Of a DNA stretch of 64,000 nucleotides, positions 8,743 through 17,090 are shown one piece after another. The DNA comes from an uncultured Clostridia bacterium (GTDB lineage: Bacteria > Bacillota > Clostridia > TANB77 > CAG-508), in contig OV788638.1 of the NCBI GenBank assembly GCA_928721565.1, positions 620,001 through 684,000 on the forward strand, given 5' to 3'. A program made the position numbers and the translations under genes. The notes under the pieces are model-generated. The model was given only the letters and a program-made list of their open reading frames with translations, ran no database searches and had not been told where the DNA came from. The first letter of the stretch is position 1. Each line of letters starts with the position of its first letter.

Positions 8743-9270
8743 ATGAATTATATATTATCACAATTTTTTGGATTTCTAGCTTTTGTAATATCTTTAATGG
8801 CATATCATAAAAAGAAAAAAGAAAAAATCTTTCAAACAATGATGATTGCAAATATTTTGGATATTTTGCATTATTTAATATTAGGGGCTTATAGTGGTTG
8901 TATAACAAAGATAATTGCATTAGTACGAAATAAAATAATAATTGTTAAAGAAAAAAATAAAAGAATAAATAATAATGGTGTTCTTACAATTATATTTATT
9001 GTTTATTTAATATCTGGAATAATAACATACAAAAATATATATTCGATATTGCCTATTTTAGCAGCAACGATTTACTTGTATTTTGTATGGAATGGCAATG
9101 AATTAAAAGTTAAAAAAGCAGCTTTTTATTGTTACTTTTTATGGTTAGCATATAATATTTGTGTATTTTCTATTGCAGGAATTGTATCTAATATAGTATC
9201 AATAATATCAACTTTTATAGCTATTTATAATCAAAAGAATATAGCAAAGCAGGAGATAACTTTAGAATAA
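8743..9270 (+). CDS. YgjV-like inner membrane protein
   Basis: The 175-residue protein has about six short hydrophobic spans. It begins with the family pattern FFGFLAFVISLMAYHKKKKE, then NILDILHYLILGAYSGC, as in the E. coli YgjV family of unknown function. AAAGGAAC precedes the ATG. The end of the gene forms one arm of its own terminator hairpin. It has no obvious operon partner. Confidence 0.75.
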   Translation: MNYILSQFFGFLAFVISLMAYHKKKKEKIFQTMMIANILDILHYLILGAYSGCITKIIALVRNKIIIVKEKNKRINNNGVLTIIFIVYLISGIITYKNIYSILPILAATIYLYFVWNGNELKVKKAAFYCYFLWLAYNICVFSIAGIVSNIVSIISTFIAIYNQKNIAKQEITLE

Positions 9271-9285
9271 GTAATTCCTGCTTTT
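9246..9285 (+). terminator. terminator overlapping the 3' end of the YgjV-like gene
   Basis: AAGCAGGA at 9247-9254, inside the coding sequence, pairs with TCCTGCTT at 9276-9283, followed by a short T tract. Confidence 0.65.
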
Positions 9286-9349
9286 GATTTAGTAATATAT
9301 AAATATATGAAATTCCTTATAATATAACATTATACAGAAAACAAATCAA

Positions 9350-9670
9350 TTATTTTTTCCTTTTATTTAATATTTTCATATCAGGATAAACACAATAGGC
9401 AAAATGTGTATTGCAAATAATATTATTTAAACAACTATCATCTTGAAATAATAAAATAAGCTTATCTGCTTCAGAAATAGATGGGCTATTTATTTTTAAT
9501 AATTTCAAAATACCTTTTTCACTTGCTTTGTCTGTTGCAATTATGTTGTATAACAAGTTTTCCTTACTTAGAAAAGTAATATATACTGGATCAAATCCTT
9601 TATGAAAATATTTAAATCTATTTTTATATTTACACAAAATATCTATTGCATATAAAAAAATAAAGCCCAT
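9350..9670 (-). CDS. hypothetical small protein
   Basis: An open frame of 106 codons on the minus strand, hydrophobic at the start (GFIFLYAIDIL) and otherwise charged, with KLILLFQDDSCLNNIICN in the second half. I do not recognise a family. There is no convincing ribosome binding site before the ATG. It lies between the YgjV-like gene and the toxin-antitoxin locus in a region with other remnants, so it may be a decayed gene. Confidence 0.4.
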   Translation of the reverse strand: MGFIFLYAIDILCKYKNRFKYFHKGFDPVYITFLSKENLLYNIIATDKASEKGILKLLKINSPSISEADKLILLFQDDSCLNNIICNTHFAYCVYPDMKILNKRKK

Positions 9671-9694
9671 AATGAACTAAAATTTAAAAAATTA

Positions 9695-9723
9695 TTGACT
9701 TTTGCTTTTATTATGAGTATAAT
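9695..9723 (+). promoter_or_regulatory. promoter of the antitoxin RNA
   Basis: TTGACT at 9695-9700, a 17-base spacer, and a perfect TATAAT at 9718-9723. No ORF follows, only a short RNA ending at a strong terminator. Confidence 0.8.
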
Positions 9724-9729
9724 AATTAT

Positions 9730-9818
9730 AGAAGACAGATACCACAGAAATGTGGCATGTCCGGTTAAGAATATATTAAGAATACATCTCTAACGGTCAA
9801 GCAGAGATGTGTTTTTTT
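9730..9818 (+). ncRNA. candidate antitoxin RNA of an Fst/par-like type I system
   Basis: A strong promoter at 9695-9723 and a terminator (ACATCTCT 9784-9791 with AGAGATGT 9803-9810, then seven T) define an RNA of about 88 nt without an ORF. It has a 5' hairpin CCACA-GAAA-TGTGG (from 9742). Its 3' end overlaps the 3' end of the small hydrophobic ORF on the other strand. Two short direct repeats are shared with the toxin leader: ATACCACA at 9739-9746 and 9976-9983, and CATCTCT at 9785-9791 and 9989-9995. Because the RNAs run in opposite directions, these repeats give complementary segments, exactly the layout of the par locus of pAD1. Confidence 0.7.
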
Positions 9819-9942
9819 CGTTGTCTAATTTTCTTATTGTAACGACAAGTGCTATAAATAAGGCAATAGCGACAACAGTTACCATTGCAAGTTCAATAAA
9901 AAGTATGTATATAAAAAGTAAATAAACTTGTACTAATAACAT
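9790..9942 (-). CDS. small hydrophobic protein, likely type I toxin
   Basis: A 50-residue protein on the minus strand consists mainly of a hydrophobic stretch (residues 2-36) ending in TIRKLDNEKN, the size and charge layout of membrane-acting type I toxins. AGGAGG at 9956-9951 lies 8 bases before the ATG at 9942; an earlier ATG at 9948 is only 2 bases from that site and is unlikely. The stop codon lies inside the hairpin that terminates the convergent antitoxin RNA. The leader from about 10005 has the repeats that match the antitoxin RNA. Sequence similarity to Fst itself is not evident by eye; the call rests on layout. Confidence 0.7.
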   Translation of the reverse strand: MLLVQVYLLFIYILFIELAMVTVVAIALFIALVVTIRKLDNEKNTSLLDR

Positions 9943-10011
9943 ATGCATCGCCTCCTCTCATGTAGGATAGCGAACATACCACACTCTGCATCTCTCTGTC
10001 TTCTGGCAAAC

Positions 10012-10039
10012 ATTATATCAAATATTTATTAAAAATCAA
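10012..10039 (-). promoter_or_regulatory. promoter of the toxin mRNA
   Basis: On the minus strand TTGATT (10039-10034) and TATAAT (10017-10012) are 16 bases apart, with a TG at the extended -10 position. Transcription starts near 10005, giving a leader of about 60 nt. Confidence 0.75.
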
Positions 10040-10118
10040 GCGAACAAAATGTGAAATCTTTATTGTAATAGTAAAATCAATATGGTAAAATTAAGAAAAA
10101 TAGTATATTGGAGAAGCC

Positions 10119-11210
10119 ATGGAAATAAAAGAATTAACAATAAAAGAAAAAATAGGGCAAATGGTGATAGTTGGTATGGACACAAACTATGTAACAGATA
10201 GAATAAAAAACATGATACAAAACTATAAAATAGGTGGAGTAATCTTATATAGAAAAAACTTTTCAACATATCAGGATATGCTTAAATTAATAAAAGAATT
10301 AAAAGAACTTAATAAAGAAAACAAGATACCATTATTTATAGCAATAGATCAAGAGGGTGGAAGAGTAAATAGAATGCCCAAAGAAATAAAAAATTTACCA
10401 TCTGCCAATAAAATTGCAGTTTTGGGTGGAAAAGATTTAGTTGCTAAATCTGCGGATATTACTGGGAAAATATTGCATGAATCTGGCTATAATTTAAATT
10501 TTGCACCAGTGTTAGATATTAATAGGTATGAAGATCAGACTACAGCAATTGGAGATAGAAGCTTTAGTAATAAAAAAGAAACTGTTGCAGAGTTTGGAAT
10601 TGTAACAATGAAAGCTTTACAAAGAAATAATGTAATATCTGTAGTAAAGCACTTTCCTGGACATGGAGCAACTAAACAAGATTCACATCATTTTTTGCCT
10701 GTAATAAATGTGCCAATACAGAAAATTGAGAATGAAGATATGTATCCATTTGAACAAGCAATAAAAAATGGTGCAGAAGCAGTTCTAGTTGGACATTTAT
10801 TGATAAGAGGTATTACAGGGATTTATCCAGCATCATTGTCTAGAAAATTTATTTCAAAATATTTAAGAGCAAAATATAGATATAATGGATTAATAATAAC
10901 AGATGATTTAAAGATGAGAGCTATTAAATTTTTTTATGGTCCTGATATGGCAGTAAGAAAAGCATTTGAAGCGGGAAATGATATTATAGTATTTAGATTT
11001 AATAAAGATGAAGAGAGAAGAGTATTAGACAAAATTGAAAATCTTGTAAAGACTGCAAAGATTAAAGAGAGTAGAATTAACAAAAGTGTTAAAAGGATAT
11101 TAAAGATAAAAGAAAAGTATAATATTTCAGATTTACAAAGTTTTGATGGAGTAAATGTCGAAGAAATAAATAAAGAAATAGAAGAGATAAGAAAAACATG
11201 TAAAATATAG
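10119..11210 (+). CDS. nagZ: glycoside hydrolase family 3, beta-N-acetylhexosaminidase (NagZ type)
   Basis: The 363-residue protein has the family 3 signatures IAIDQEGGRVNRMP (near 75), KHFPGHGATKQDSHH (177-191, with the NagZ-type Asp-His catalytic loop) and IITDDLKM (near 260, nucleophile Asp). NagZ enzymes remove N-acetylglucosamine from muropeptides during wall recycling. No signal peptide is visible, so it should act in the cytoplasm. The gene is single, ended by a bidirectional terminator shared with the aminopeptidase. A small family 3 enzyme of this length with the KHFPGHG motif is well supported. Confidence 0.9.
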   Translation: MEIKELTIKEKIGQMVIVGMDTNYVTDRIKNMIQNYKIGGVILYRKNFSTYQDMLKLIKELKELNKENKIPLFIAIDQEGGRVNRMPKEIKNLPSANKIAVLGGKDLVAKSADITGKILHESGYNLNFAPVLDINRYEDQTTAIGDRSFSNKKETVAEFGIVTMKALQRNNVISVVKHFPGHGATKQDSHHFLPVINVPIQKIENEDMYPFEQAIKNGAEAVLVGHLLIRGITGIYPASLSRKFISKYLRAKYRYNGLIITDDLKMRAIKFFYGPDMAVRKAFEAGNDIIVFRFNKDEERRVLDKIENLVKTAKIKESRINKSVKRILKIKEKYNISDLQSFDGVNVEEINKEIEEIRKTCKI

Positions 11211-11216
11211 AAAAAA

Positions 11217-11257
11217 AGATGTCAAAAAGGTCAGTTACCTTTTGACATCTTTTTTTT
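11217..11257. terminator. bidirectional terminator between nagZ and the M18 aminopeptidase
   Basis: AGATGTCAAAAAGGT from 11217 pairs with ACCTTTTGACATCT (11237-11250) with one bulged A. T-runs follow on both strands. Confidence 0.9.
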
Positions 11258-12641
11258 ATTCTTCCCAGAAAGCTTTATAAGTTTTGTAAGCTGTGTAAAT
11301 ATCAAACTTACTTGTAACTTCATAAGGAGCATGCATTGAAAGTACTGGAACACCACAATCAATAACATCAACACCTTTATTAGCTAATATATATGCAATT
11401 GTGCCTCCGCCTCCAACATCAACTTTTCCAAGTTCTGAGATTTGATATCTAATATCATTTTTTTCTAATACTCTTCTAACCCAAGCTACAAATTCTGCGT
11501 TAGCATCAGAAGCTCCTGATTTTCCACGAGCACCAGTATATTTATTAAGACCTATACCACGACCTAAAAATGCTGCATTTGTTCTGTCAGAAACACTTGC
11601 ATAAAGTGGATCATAACCGGCATCAACATCTGCTGATAACATTCTTGAGAAACAGAATACCTTATCTAATAAGTTTGGCCTATTTTCGCCTGTTTTATTT
11701 AATAGTTCAGATATGAAATAATCAAACATATGTGATTCCATACCAGTATTTCCCATACTTCCAATTTCTTCTTTGTCTGATAAAATGCATACAGCAGTTG
11801 TTTTAACATTTTCTAGAGACATCATTGCTGATAGAGACGTATAAGCACATATTTTGTCATCTTGACCATAAGCTGCAACCATGCTTCCATCAAATCCTAA
11901 AGAACGAGCTTTAAATGCTGGTACTACTTCGATTTCCGAACTTAAAAAGTCTGATTCTGTAATGTTATATTTTTGATTTAAAATATTTAAAATATTTAAT
12001 TTTATTTTTTCAGTACATTTTTCATCATCATAAGGGATACTTCCAAGCAAAACAGCTAAATCTTCTCCGTCAATTCCATTTTTTAATTTTTTCTCCATCT
12101 GATCTTGTGCTAGATGTGGTAATAAATCAGAAATAGTGAATATAGGGTCATTATCATCTTCACCAATGTTTATTGTGATTTTTTCTCCATTAGCTTTTAT
12201 GATAACACCATGTAAACTTAGTGGAATTGTTGTCCATTGATATTTTTTGATTCCACCATAATAATGAGTCTTAAAATATGCAAATCCTGAGTCTTCATAT
12301 AATGGGTTTGGCTTTAAATCAAGCCTTGGAGAATCTATATGGGCTCCAACTATTTGAATTCCATTCTCTAATTTTTCTGTTCCTATAACAGCTAAATACA
12401 TGCTTTTTTCTCTATTAATAAAATATACTTTATCTCCTGGTTGTAATGTTTCGTAAGTAGATAAATCTCTAAAGCCATTTGATTCTGCTATAGCTTTTGC
12501 TGTAACAACAGCTTCTCTTTCTGTTTTAGATTTATTCATAAAGTTCATATATCCATTACAATATGAATAAATAGCTTCTTTTTCGCGTGTGTCAATCTTT
12601 GACCATCCAATTTCTTTTTTGTTAAAAAGTTTGTCTTCCAT
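11256..12641 (-). CDS. M18 family zinc aminopeptidase
   Basis: The 461-residue protein has the M18 metal-site motifs GAHIDSPRLDLK (about 99-110), SDKEEIGSMGNTGM (about 290) and the C-terminal SMHAPYEV with the last zinc histidine. M18 enzymes are large cytosolic dodecamers that remove N-terminal acidic or neutral residues from peptides. The length fits. It is transcribed alone on the minus strand, facing nagZ. GAAAGGAAG precedes the ATG. Confidence 0.93.
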   Translation of the reverse strand: MEDKLFNKKEIGWSKIDTREKEAIYSYCNGYMNFMNKSKTEREAVVTAKAIAESNGFRDLSTYETLQPGDKVYFINREKSMYLAVIGTEKLENGIQIVGAHIDSPRLDLKPNPLYEDSGFAYFKTHYYGGIKKYQWTTIPLSLHGVIIKANGEKITINIGEDDNDPIFTISDLLPHLAQDQMEKKLKNGIDGEDLAVLLGSIPYDDEKCTEKIKLNILNILNQKYNITESDFLSSEIEVVPAFKARSLGFDGSMVAAYGQDDKICAYTSLSAMMSLENVKTTAVCILSDKEEIGSMGNTGMESHMFDYFISELLNKTGENRPNLLDKVFCFSRMLSADVDAGYDPLYASVSDRTNAAFLGRGIGLNKYTGARGKSGASDANAEFVAWVRRVLEKNDIRYQISELGKVDVGGGGTIAYILANKGVDVIDCGVPVLSMHAPYEVTSKFDIYTAYKTYKAFWEE

Positions 12642-12843
12642 TTATATCTTCCTTTCTTATGTATTGTTGAAGTGTCAACTTCTTATTTATATTTTATTGT
12701 AGTATATCACTTTATGTTTTATTTTTCCATAGAATAAATAAAATATTCAAAATTTGTTTGTAAAAATTAATAAAAGTAGTAATCAAGAATTTAAGTATAG
12801 ATTTTCAAAATTTAGAAAAAATAGGATAAAAAGGAGGAAAAAT

Positions 12844-14346
12844 ATGGGGTCATTATGGATAGAAACTACAAAAGATAAAATTAATTTAAAACCATTAGAT
12901 GGTGATAAAGAAACAGAAGTATGTGTAATAGGTGGAGGATTATTTGGGCTAACTACAGCATATTATCTTACTAAACATGGTAAAAATGTTATTATATTAG
13001 AAAAAGGTGAAATTGGAGAAAAAGTAAGTGGAAATACAACAGGAAAAATAACAAGTCAACATGATTTATTTTATGCACACTTGATTGATGATTATGGACA
13101 AGAATATGCCAAAAAATATTTAGAAGCAAATGAACAGGCTATTAAAAATATAAAACAAATTATTGAAGAAGAACAAATTGATTGCGATTTTAATATACAA
13201 AAATCATATGTTTATACAACTAAAGAAGATGAAGTAATTGAAATTGAAAAAGAAGTAGATGCAGTAAATAAATTAGGAAAAAATGCAAAGTTTATAACTA
13301 AAATAGATTTGCCAGTAAAAATAAAGGGAGCTATTGAATTTGATGATCAAGCACAATTTCATCCACGAAAATATATGATAGGGCTGGCTAATTCAATAGT
13401 AAAACAAAATAAAATATATAAATATACGACAGTAACAGATGTAGAAAAAATAGGAGAAAAATACAGAATTCATACAGATAATGGTAATGTATATTCAAAG
13501 TATGTTGTTGTTGCTTCGCATTTTCCTATAATAAATATGCCTGGATTTTATTTTTTAAAAATGTATCAATCAACATCATATCTTATTGCTATAGAAACAA
13601 ATACTGAGTTACCACAAGGAATGTATATAAATGTAAAAGAACCAACATATTCTTTTAGAACAGCAAATTATAATGGAAAAAATATTTTATTGATTGGTGG
13701 GGTTGGAAACAAGACTGGAGAGCCAATAGAAAATAATTCACATTATGAAAAACTAGAAAAAGTGGCCAAAGAAATGTATCCTGATTGTAAAGTATTATTC
13801 AGATGGAATACACGAGATTGTATTAGCTTGGATAAAATTCCATATATAGGAGAATTTTCAGATTTTATGAAGAATGTATATGTTGGGACAGGTTTTAAAA
13901 AATGGGGAATGACACTTTCAAATGTTGCTGCAAATATTGTGGCAGATAAAATCATGGGGGATGAAAATGAATATGAAGAAATTTTCACTGCGACTAGAAT
14001 AAAACCTATAAAAAATAGATGGGAAGTAGAAAATGTATTAAAGCAAACAGTTAATTCAATTGCACTAAATAAGTTTAAAATAGAACCATATGATGTAAAA
14101 CAAATACAGAATGATAATGCAGCAATTATAAAGGTTAATGGCGATAATGTTGGAGTATATAAGGATATAAATGGAAAAATATATGCTGTAAAACCCAATT
14201 GTTCACATTTGGGATGTTTATTATCATGGAATAATTTAGATAAGACATGGGATTGCCCATGTCATGGGAGTAGATTTGATTATATGGGAAAAATTATATA
14301 TGAACCAGCAGTGAAAAATTTAGAAAAAATTGTTTACAAAAAATAG
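12844..14346 (+). CDS. FAD-dependent oxidoreductase with C-terminal Rieske domain
   Basis: The 500-residue protein starts with a DAO-type FAD-binding fold (VCVIGGGLFGLTTAYYL near 25, then VIILEKGEIGEKVSGNTTGKITSQHD). It ends with a Rieske [2Fe-2S] domain, ligands Cys453-x-His455 and Cys471-xx-His474 (CPCHG). The fusion couples an amine or sugar-acid type flavin oxidation to an iron-sulfur relay; the substrate is unknown. I start at the ATG at 12844 (AGGAGG at 12832-12837); the upstream in-frame ATG at 12754 has no site. It is monocistronic. Confidence 0.9.
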   Translation: MGSLWIETTKDKINLKPLDGDKETEVCVIGGGLFGLTTAYYLTKHGKNVIILEKGEIGEKVSGNTTGKITSQHDLFYAHLIDDYGQEYAKKYLEANEQAIKNIKQIIEEEQIDCDFNIQKSYVYTTKEDEVIEIEKEVDAVNKLGKNAKFITKIDLPVKIKGAIEFDDQAQFHPRKYMIGLANSIVKQNKIYKYTTVTDVEKIGEKYRIHTDNGNVYSKYVVVASHFPIINMPGFYFLKMYQSTSYLIAIETNTELPQGMYINVKEPTYSFRTANYNGKNILLIGGVGNKTGEPIENNSHYEKLEKVAKEMYPDCKVLFRWNTRDCISLDKIPYIGEFSDFMKNVYVGTGFKKWGMTLSNVAANIVADKIMGDENEYEEIFTATRIKPIKNRWEVENVLKQTVNSIALNKFKIEPYDVKQIQNDNAAIIKVNGDNVGVYKDINGKIYAVKPNCSHLGCLLSWNNLDKTWDCPCHGSRFDYMGKIIYEPAVKNLEKIVYKK

Positions 14347-14361
14347 TACTTTTGCTATAAT
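14333..14361 (+). promoter_or_regulatory. promoter overlapping the oxidoreductase stop
   Basis: TTTACA at 14333-14338 and TATAAT at 14356-14361 are 17 bases apart. They place transcription after the longer in-frame start at 14330, supporting the ATG at 14396 for the next gene. Confidence 0.7.
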
Positions 14362-14395
14362 TAAAATGTATATGATAAACAAAGGAGAACTATAC

Positions 14396-15043
14396 ATGGA
14401 GTACGAAAATATAGATGAAAATGCAAAATATTTAAAAGCATGTGAAAATGTAAAAAAAATAGTAAATGCAATAAAAATAATAAAGATGAAGTATTATACT
14501 AATTTTGCGAGAATATCTGAAGAAGATCAAAAAATGTATGGAGAACTAGAAGAAAATTTGGAAAAAATTTCAGAAGAGAACAACTTAGAAAATTTGAAGG
14601 TTGCTTTAATGGAAGAAGTTTCTGCTAAATATGATAAAAAAGATTTAAAAAATGAACCTGAAAATCATAATTCTGTAGATAACAGATTATTGGCATGTTA
14701 TGGGAATGTTGATGTGCAACAAAGAGCTTTATCAATGGGAAAAATTGGACAAGCCAGAAAATGTCAACAAATATTGCAACAATATTTAGAAGAGATTGAT
14801 ATTGAGGAATATAAAGAAATAGTAAACAATTATAAGAGAGAAAAATTTGCAGAATTAGTAATGGAGAGAGTGGCTATACAAGAAAAGAATGATGAATATA
14901 TGAATTATATGAAAAATTTTTTCTGTGCAGGAACTGCGGAGAGGAGAAAACAAGCTACTCAGAAAATAGAAGAAGAAAAAATAAATATGGAAACATTATT
15001 TGATACCAAAGAAATATCAGAATTGGAACCCCAAATAGGGTGA
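14396..15043 (+). CDS. hypothetical charged helical protein
   Basis: The 215-residue protein is almost entirely helical and charged (for example EDQKMYGELEENLEKISEEN), with a middle segment QQRALSMGKIGQARKCQQIL. It has no signal peptide or membrane span. I do not recognise a family. AAAGGAG lies 7 bases before the ATG. The next unknown gene follows with a 15-base gap, so the pair is an operon. Confidence 0.6.
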   Translation: MEYENIDENAKYLKACENVKKIVNAIKIIKMKYYTNFARISEEDQKMYGELEENLEKISEENNLENLKVALMEEVSAKYDKKDLKNEPENHNSVDNRLLACYGNVDVQQRALSMGKIGQARKCQQILQQYLEEIDIEEYKEIVNNYKREKFAELVMERVAIQEKNDEYMNYMKNFFCAGTAERRKQATQKIEEEKINMETLFDTKEISELEPQIG

Positions 15044-15061
15044 ATAATATAGGAGGAAACA

Positions 15062-15436
15062 GTGGATAAGGTATATGAAGAGGCTTTTTGGGAAGTTAAT
15101 GAAGTACTAAAATTAATGCCAATAGACTTAATTAGTAAAATTCCAACTCAGTTTAGACAAATAATTTCGGAAAATAAGGCTACAAATTATAAATTAGAAA
15201 TAAAAGAACCTTTGAATCAACAAAACTTAAAACCGGAGACTATTGCGATATTAGGGGTAATATATAGGGATTTTTTGGCTAGCCCAGAAGAAAGAGAAAA
15301 ACTTCAAGAAGAAGATGAAGATGAATTAAAAAGAATAGAACAAGAGAAAACAGAATTAGTATTATATAAAAAAGAGAGTTTTTTTAGGAAAATGATTAAA
15401 TTTATAAAAGGAATTTTTCAGAAGGATAAATTTTAA
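15062..15436 (+). CDS. hypothetical acidic protein
   Basis: A 124-residue protein starts with GTG at 15062, with AGGAGG 6 bases upstream. The N-terminal half reads VNEVLKLMPIDLISKIPTQF, and a later acidic stretch EEREKLQEEDEDELKRIEQE leads to a basic C terminus. I recognise no named function. It pairs with the preceding gene in an operon. Confidence 0.6.
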   Translation: MDKVYEEAFWEVNEVLKLMPIDLISKIPTQFRQIISENKATNYKLEIKEPLNQQNLKPETIAILGVIYRDFLASPEEREKLQEEDEDELKRIEQEKTELVLYKKESFFRKMIKFIKGIFQKDKF

Positions 15437-15454
15437 AAAAATTGTCGAAATTTA

Positions 15455-15483
15455 TTGACTTATATATTTCTTTTTGCTAAAAT
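15455..15483 (+). promoter_or_regulatory. promoter of a candidate small RNA
   Basis: TTGACT at 15455-15460 and TAAAAT at 15478-15483, 17 bases apart, with no ORF before the terminator at 15565. Confidence 0.6.
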
Positions 15484-15489
15484 AACAAC

Positions 15490-15572
15490 ATAAATCATAT
15501 ATTTATATGTTTTATAATCCGTTTATTGAACTAGATAGATTGCTTTTAAACCAGTTATCTAGTTCTTTTATT
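15490..15572 (+). ncRNA. candidate small RNA of about 80 nt
   Basis: The 345-base gap between 15437 and 15781 holds a complete promoter followed by a terminator: GAACTAGATA (15528-15537) pairs with TATCTAGTTC (15556-15565), then TTTTATTTT. No reading frame with a ribosome binding site lies between. The RNA would be about 80 nt. A second promoter at 15611 serves the next gene, so this element is independent. The terminator might instead simply close the preceding operon. Confidence 0.45.
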
Positions 15573-15610
15573 TTACATTAATGAAATTTACAAAAAATGT
15601 AACGAAATAC

Positions 15611-15639
15611 TTGACAGAATTATTGGTAGAATATATAAT
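15611..15639 (+). promoter_or_regulatory. consensus promoter for the heptad-repeat gene
   Basis: TTGACA at 15611-15616, 17-base spacer, TATAAT at 15634-15639. The leader to the start codon is about 135 nt. Confidence 0.85.
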
Positions 15640-15781
15640 TTATTCATAATATTTTTGGTGTACTTTTTACACAATTTTTATATCTATATTTTATATCTAT
15701 ATGAGTATTTAATTCATATTATAGATTATTTTTAATCTAAAATAAAAAATTTAAATCTAAAGTTTAAGGAGGAGTAAATTT

Positions 15782-16198
15782 ATGAATAGTGATGAAATAG
15801 TATTGCCAATTTTGCGCGCAATTAATGACCTTAGAGATGAAGTTAAGGAAAACAAACGAGAAATACGTGATATGAGAGAAGAAAATAACAAGCGCTGGGA
15901 TGAGAATGATAAACGTTGGGAAGAAAACAACAAGCGCTGGGACGAGAATGATAAGTGTTGGGAAGAAAATAACAAGCGCTGGGACGAGAATGATAAGCGT
16001 TGGGAAGAAAACAACAAGCGCTGGGACGAGAATGATAAGCGTTGGGAAGAAAACAACAAGCGCTGGGATATAAATGAAAAAAATAGAGAAAAAGATCATG
16101 AAGAAGTACTTGATATATTTGCGAAGTATGATATTGTAATATCAAGAAAAATTGGTGATCCAAATGTAGAAAAAATGAGAAAAATACTTAAAATGTAA
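15782..16198 (+). CDS. coiled-coil protein with 14-residue tandem repeats
   Basis: The 138-residue protein has a short N-terminal helix (IVLPILRAINDLRDEV), then repeats of ENNKRWDENDKRWE (two heptads, 14 residues) about 4.5 times, then a C-terminal segment ending IGDPNVEKMRKILKM. The heptad spacing with Trp at a fixed place predicts a long coiled coil. AGGAGG lies 6 bases before the ATG. No enzyme motif is present; the role is unknown, possibly a structural spacer. It has its own strong promoter. Confidence 0.7.
   Translation: MNSDEIVLPILRAINDLRDEVKENKREIRDMREENNKRWDENDKRWEENNKRWDENDKCWEENNKRWDENDKRWEENNKRWDENDKRWEENNKRWDINEKNREKDHEEVLDIFAKYDIVISRKIGDPNVEKMRKILKM
15881..16069 (+). repeat. 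42-bp tandem repeat inside the coiled-coil gene
   Basis: Four full units of 42 bases (15881, 15923, 15965 and 16007) and a half unit at 16049 match almost base for base, beginning GAAAAYAACAAGCGCTGGGA. The repeat is richer in G+C than the flanks. Copy number is likely to vary between strains by slippage. Confidence 0.95.
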
Positions 16199-16287
16199 TA
16201 TGATAAGTACATCAAATATATTATTCTTTACAAATTATAAATTTAATTATATAATTAACACAAATGAAAAAGTAAAGGAGACAAAAA

Positions 16288-16965
16288 ATGGGAAAATTAT
16301 TTGTAATAGATGGAACTGATGGGAGTGGAAAGCAAACTCAGTTTGAAAAACTGGAAAAAAGGTTAACTAAAGATGGAATTGACTATAAAACTGTGAGTTT
16401 TCCGAATTATGATTCACCAAGTTCATCTTTAGTAAAAATGTATTTATCAGGGGAATTTGGAGAAAATGCCAAAGATGTAAATCCATATATTGCTTCAACT
16501 TTTTATGCAGCTGATAGGTATGCAACATTCAAATTAGGATATCAAGAATACTATGATAAAGGTGGGGTAATATTAGCTGATAGATATACTACAGCCAATA
16601 TGGTACATCAAGCTGGTAAGATTGCAGATAAAAATGAAAGAAAAAGATTTTTGGATTGGCTTTGGAATTTTGAATTTAATTTATATGGATTACCTGAACC
16701 AACAGAAGTATTCTTTTTAAATATGCCTGTTGAAAAATCATTAGAATTAATAGCAAATAGAGAAAATAAATTTAGTCATGGTATAAAAAAAGATATACAT
16801 GAGAGAGATAAGAATCACTTGATAGATGCTTATAATGCAGCATGTGATGTTGCCAAAGACTATAACTGGTATGAAATACAATGTGTGAAGTATAACAAAT
16901 TGCGTTCTATAGAAGATATACATGAAGAAATATACAAGGAAATAAGAAAACATATACAATTTTAG
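16288..16965 (+). CDS. tmk: thymidylate kinase family protein
   Basis: The 225-residue protein has a P-loop GTDGSGKQT (residues 9-17), an ADRYATF loop, and ADRYTTANMVHQ, the DR[YH] motif of thymidylate kinases. It also has the lid-region segment ANRENKFSHGIKKDIHERD. It would phosphorylate dTMP to dTDP. A P-loop with Gln before Thr marks the variant Tmk group common in Clostridia rather than the holB-linked one, so a second tmk may exist elsewhere. AAAGGAG precedes the ATG. Confidence 0.85.
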   Translation: MGKLFVIDGTDGSGKQTQFEKLEKRLTKDGIDYKTVSFPNYDSPSSSLVKMYLSGEFGENAKDVNPYIASTFYAADRYATFKLGYQEYYDKGGVILADRYTTANMVHQAGKIADKNERKRFLDWLWNFEFNLYGLPEPTEVFFLNMPVEKSLELIANRENKFSHGIKKDIHERDKNHLIDAYNAACDVAKDYNWYEIQCVKYNKLRSIEDIHEEIYKEIRKHIQF

Positions 16966-17057
16966 ATAATAGAATAAAAAAGTTAAAAAATTGAAATATA
17001 TGCTAATATATGAGGTGTATATAGGGAATATTAGTTAATATAGGCTTTAATTCGGAT

Positions 17058-17085
17058 TTGAGAATTTGGATAAATATGGTATAAT
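17058..17085 (+). promoter_or_regulatory. promoter of the OLE RNA
   Basis: TTGAGA at 17058-17063, 16-base spacer, TATAAT at 17080-17085. Transcription begins near 17092, the first base of the P1 stem. Confidence 0.65.
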
Positions 17086-17090
17086 AATAA

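Noticed and set aside
15757..16163. Long hydrophobic or Ser-rich reading frames on the minus strand across the 42-bp repeats.
   Set aside because: They are shadow frames of the tandem repeat in the plus-strand coiled-coil gene, with no ribosome binding site and the same 14-codon period.
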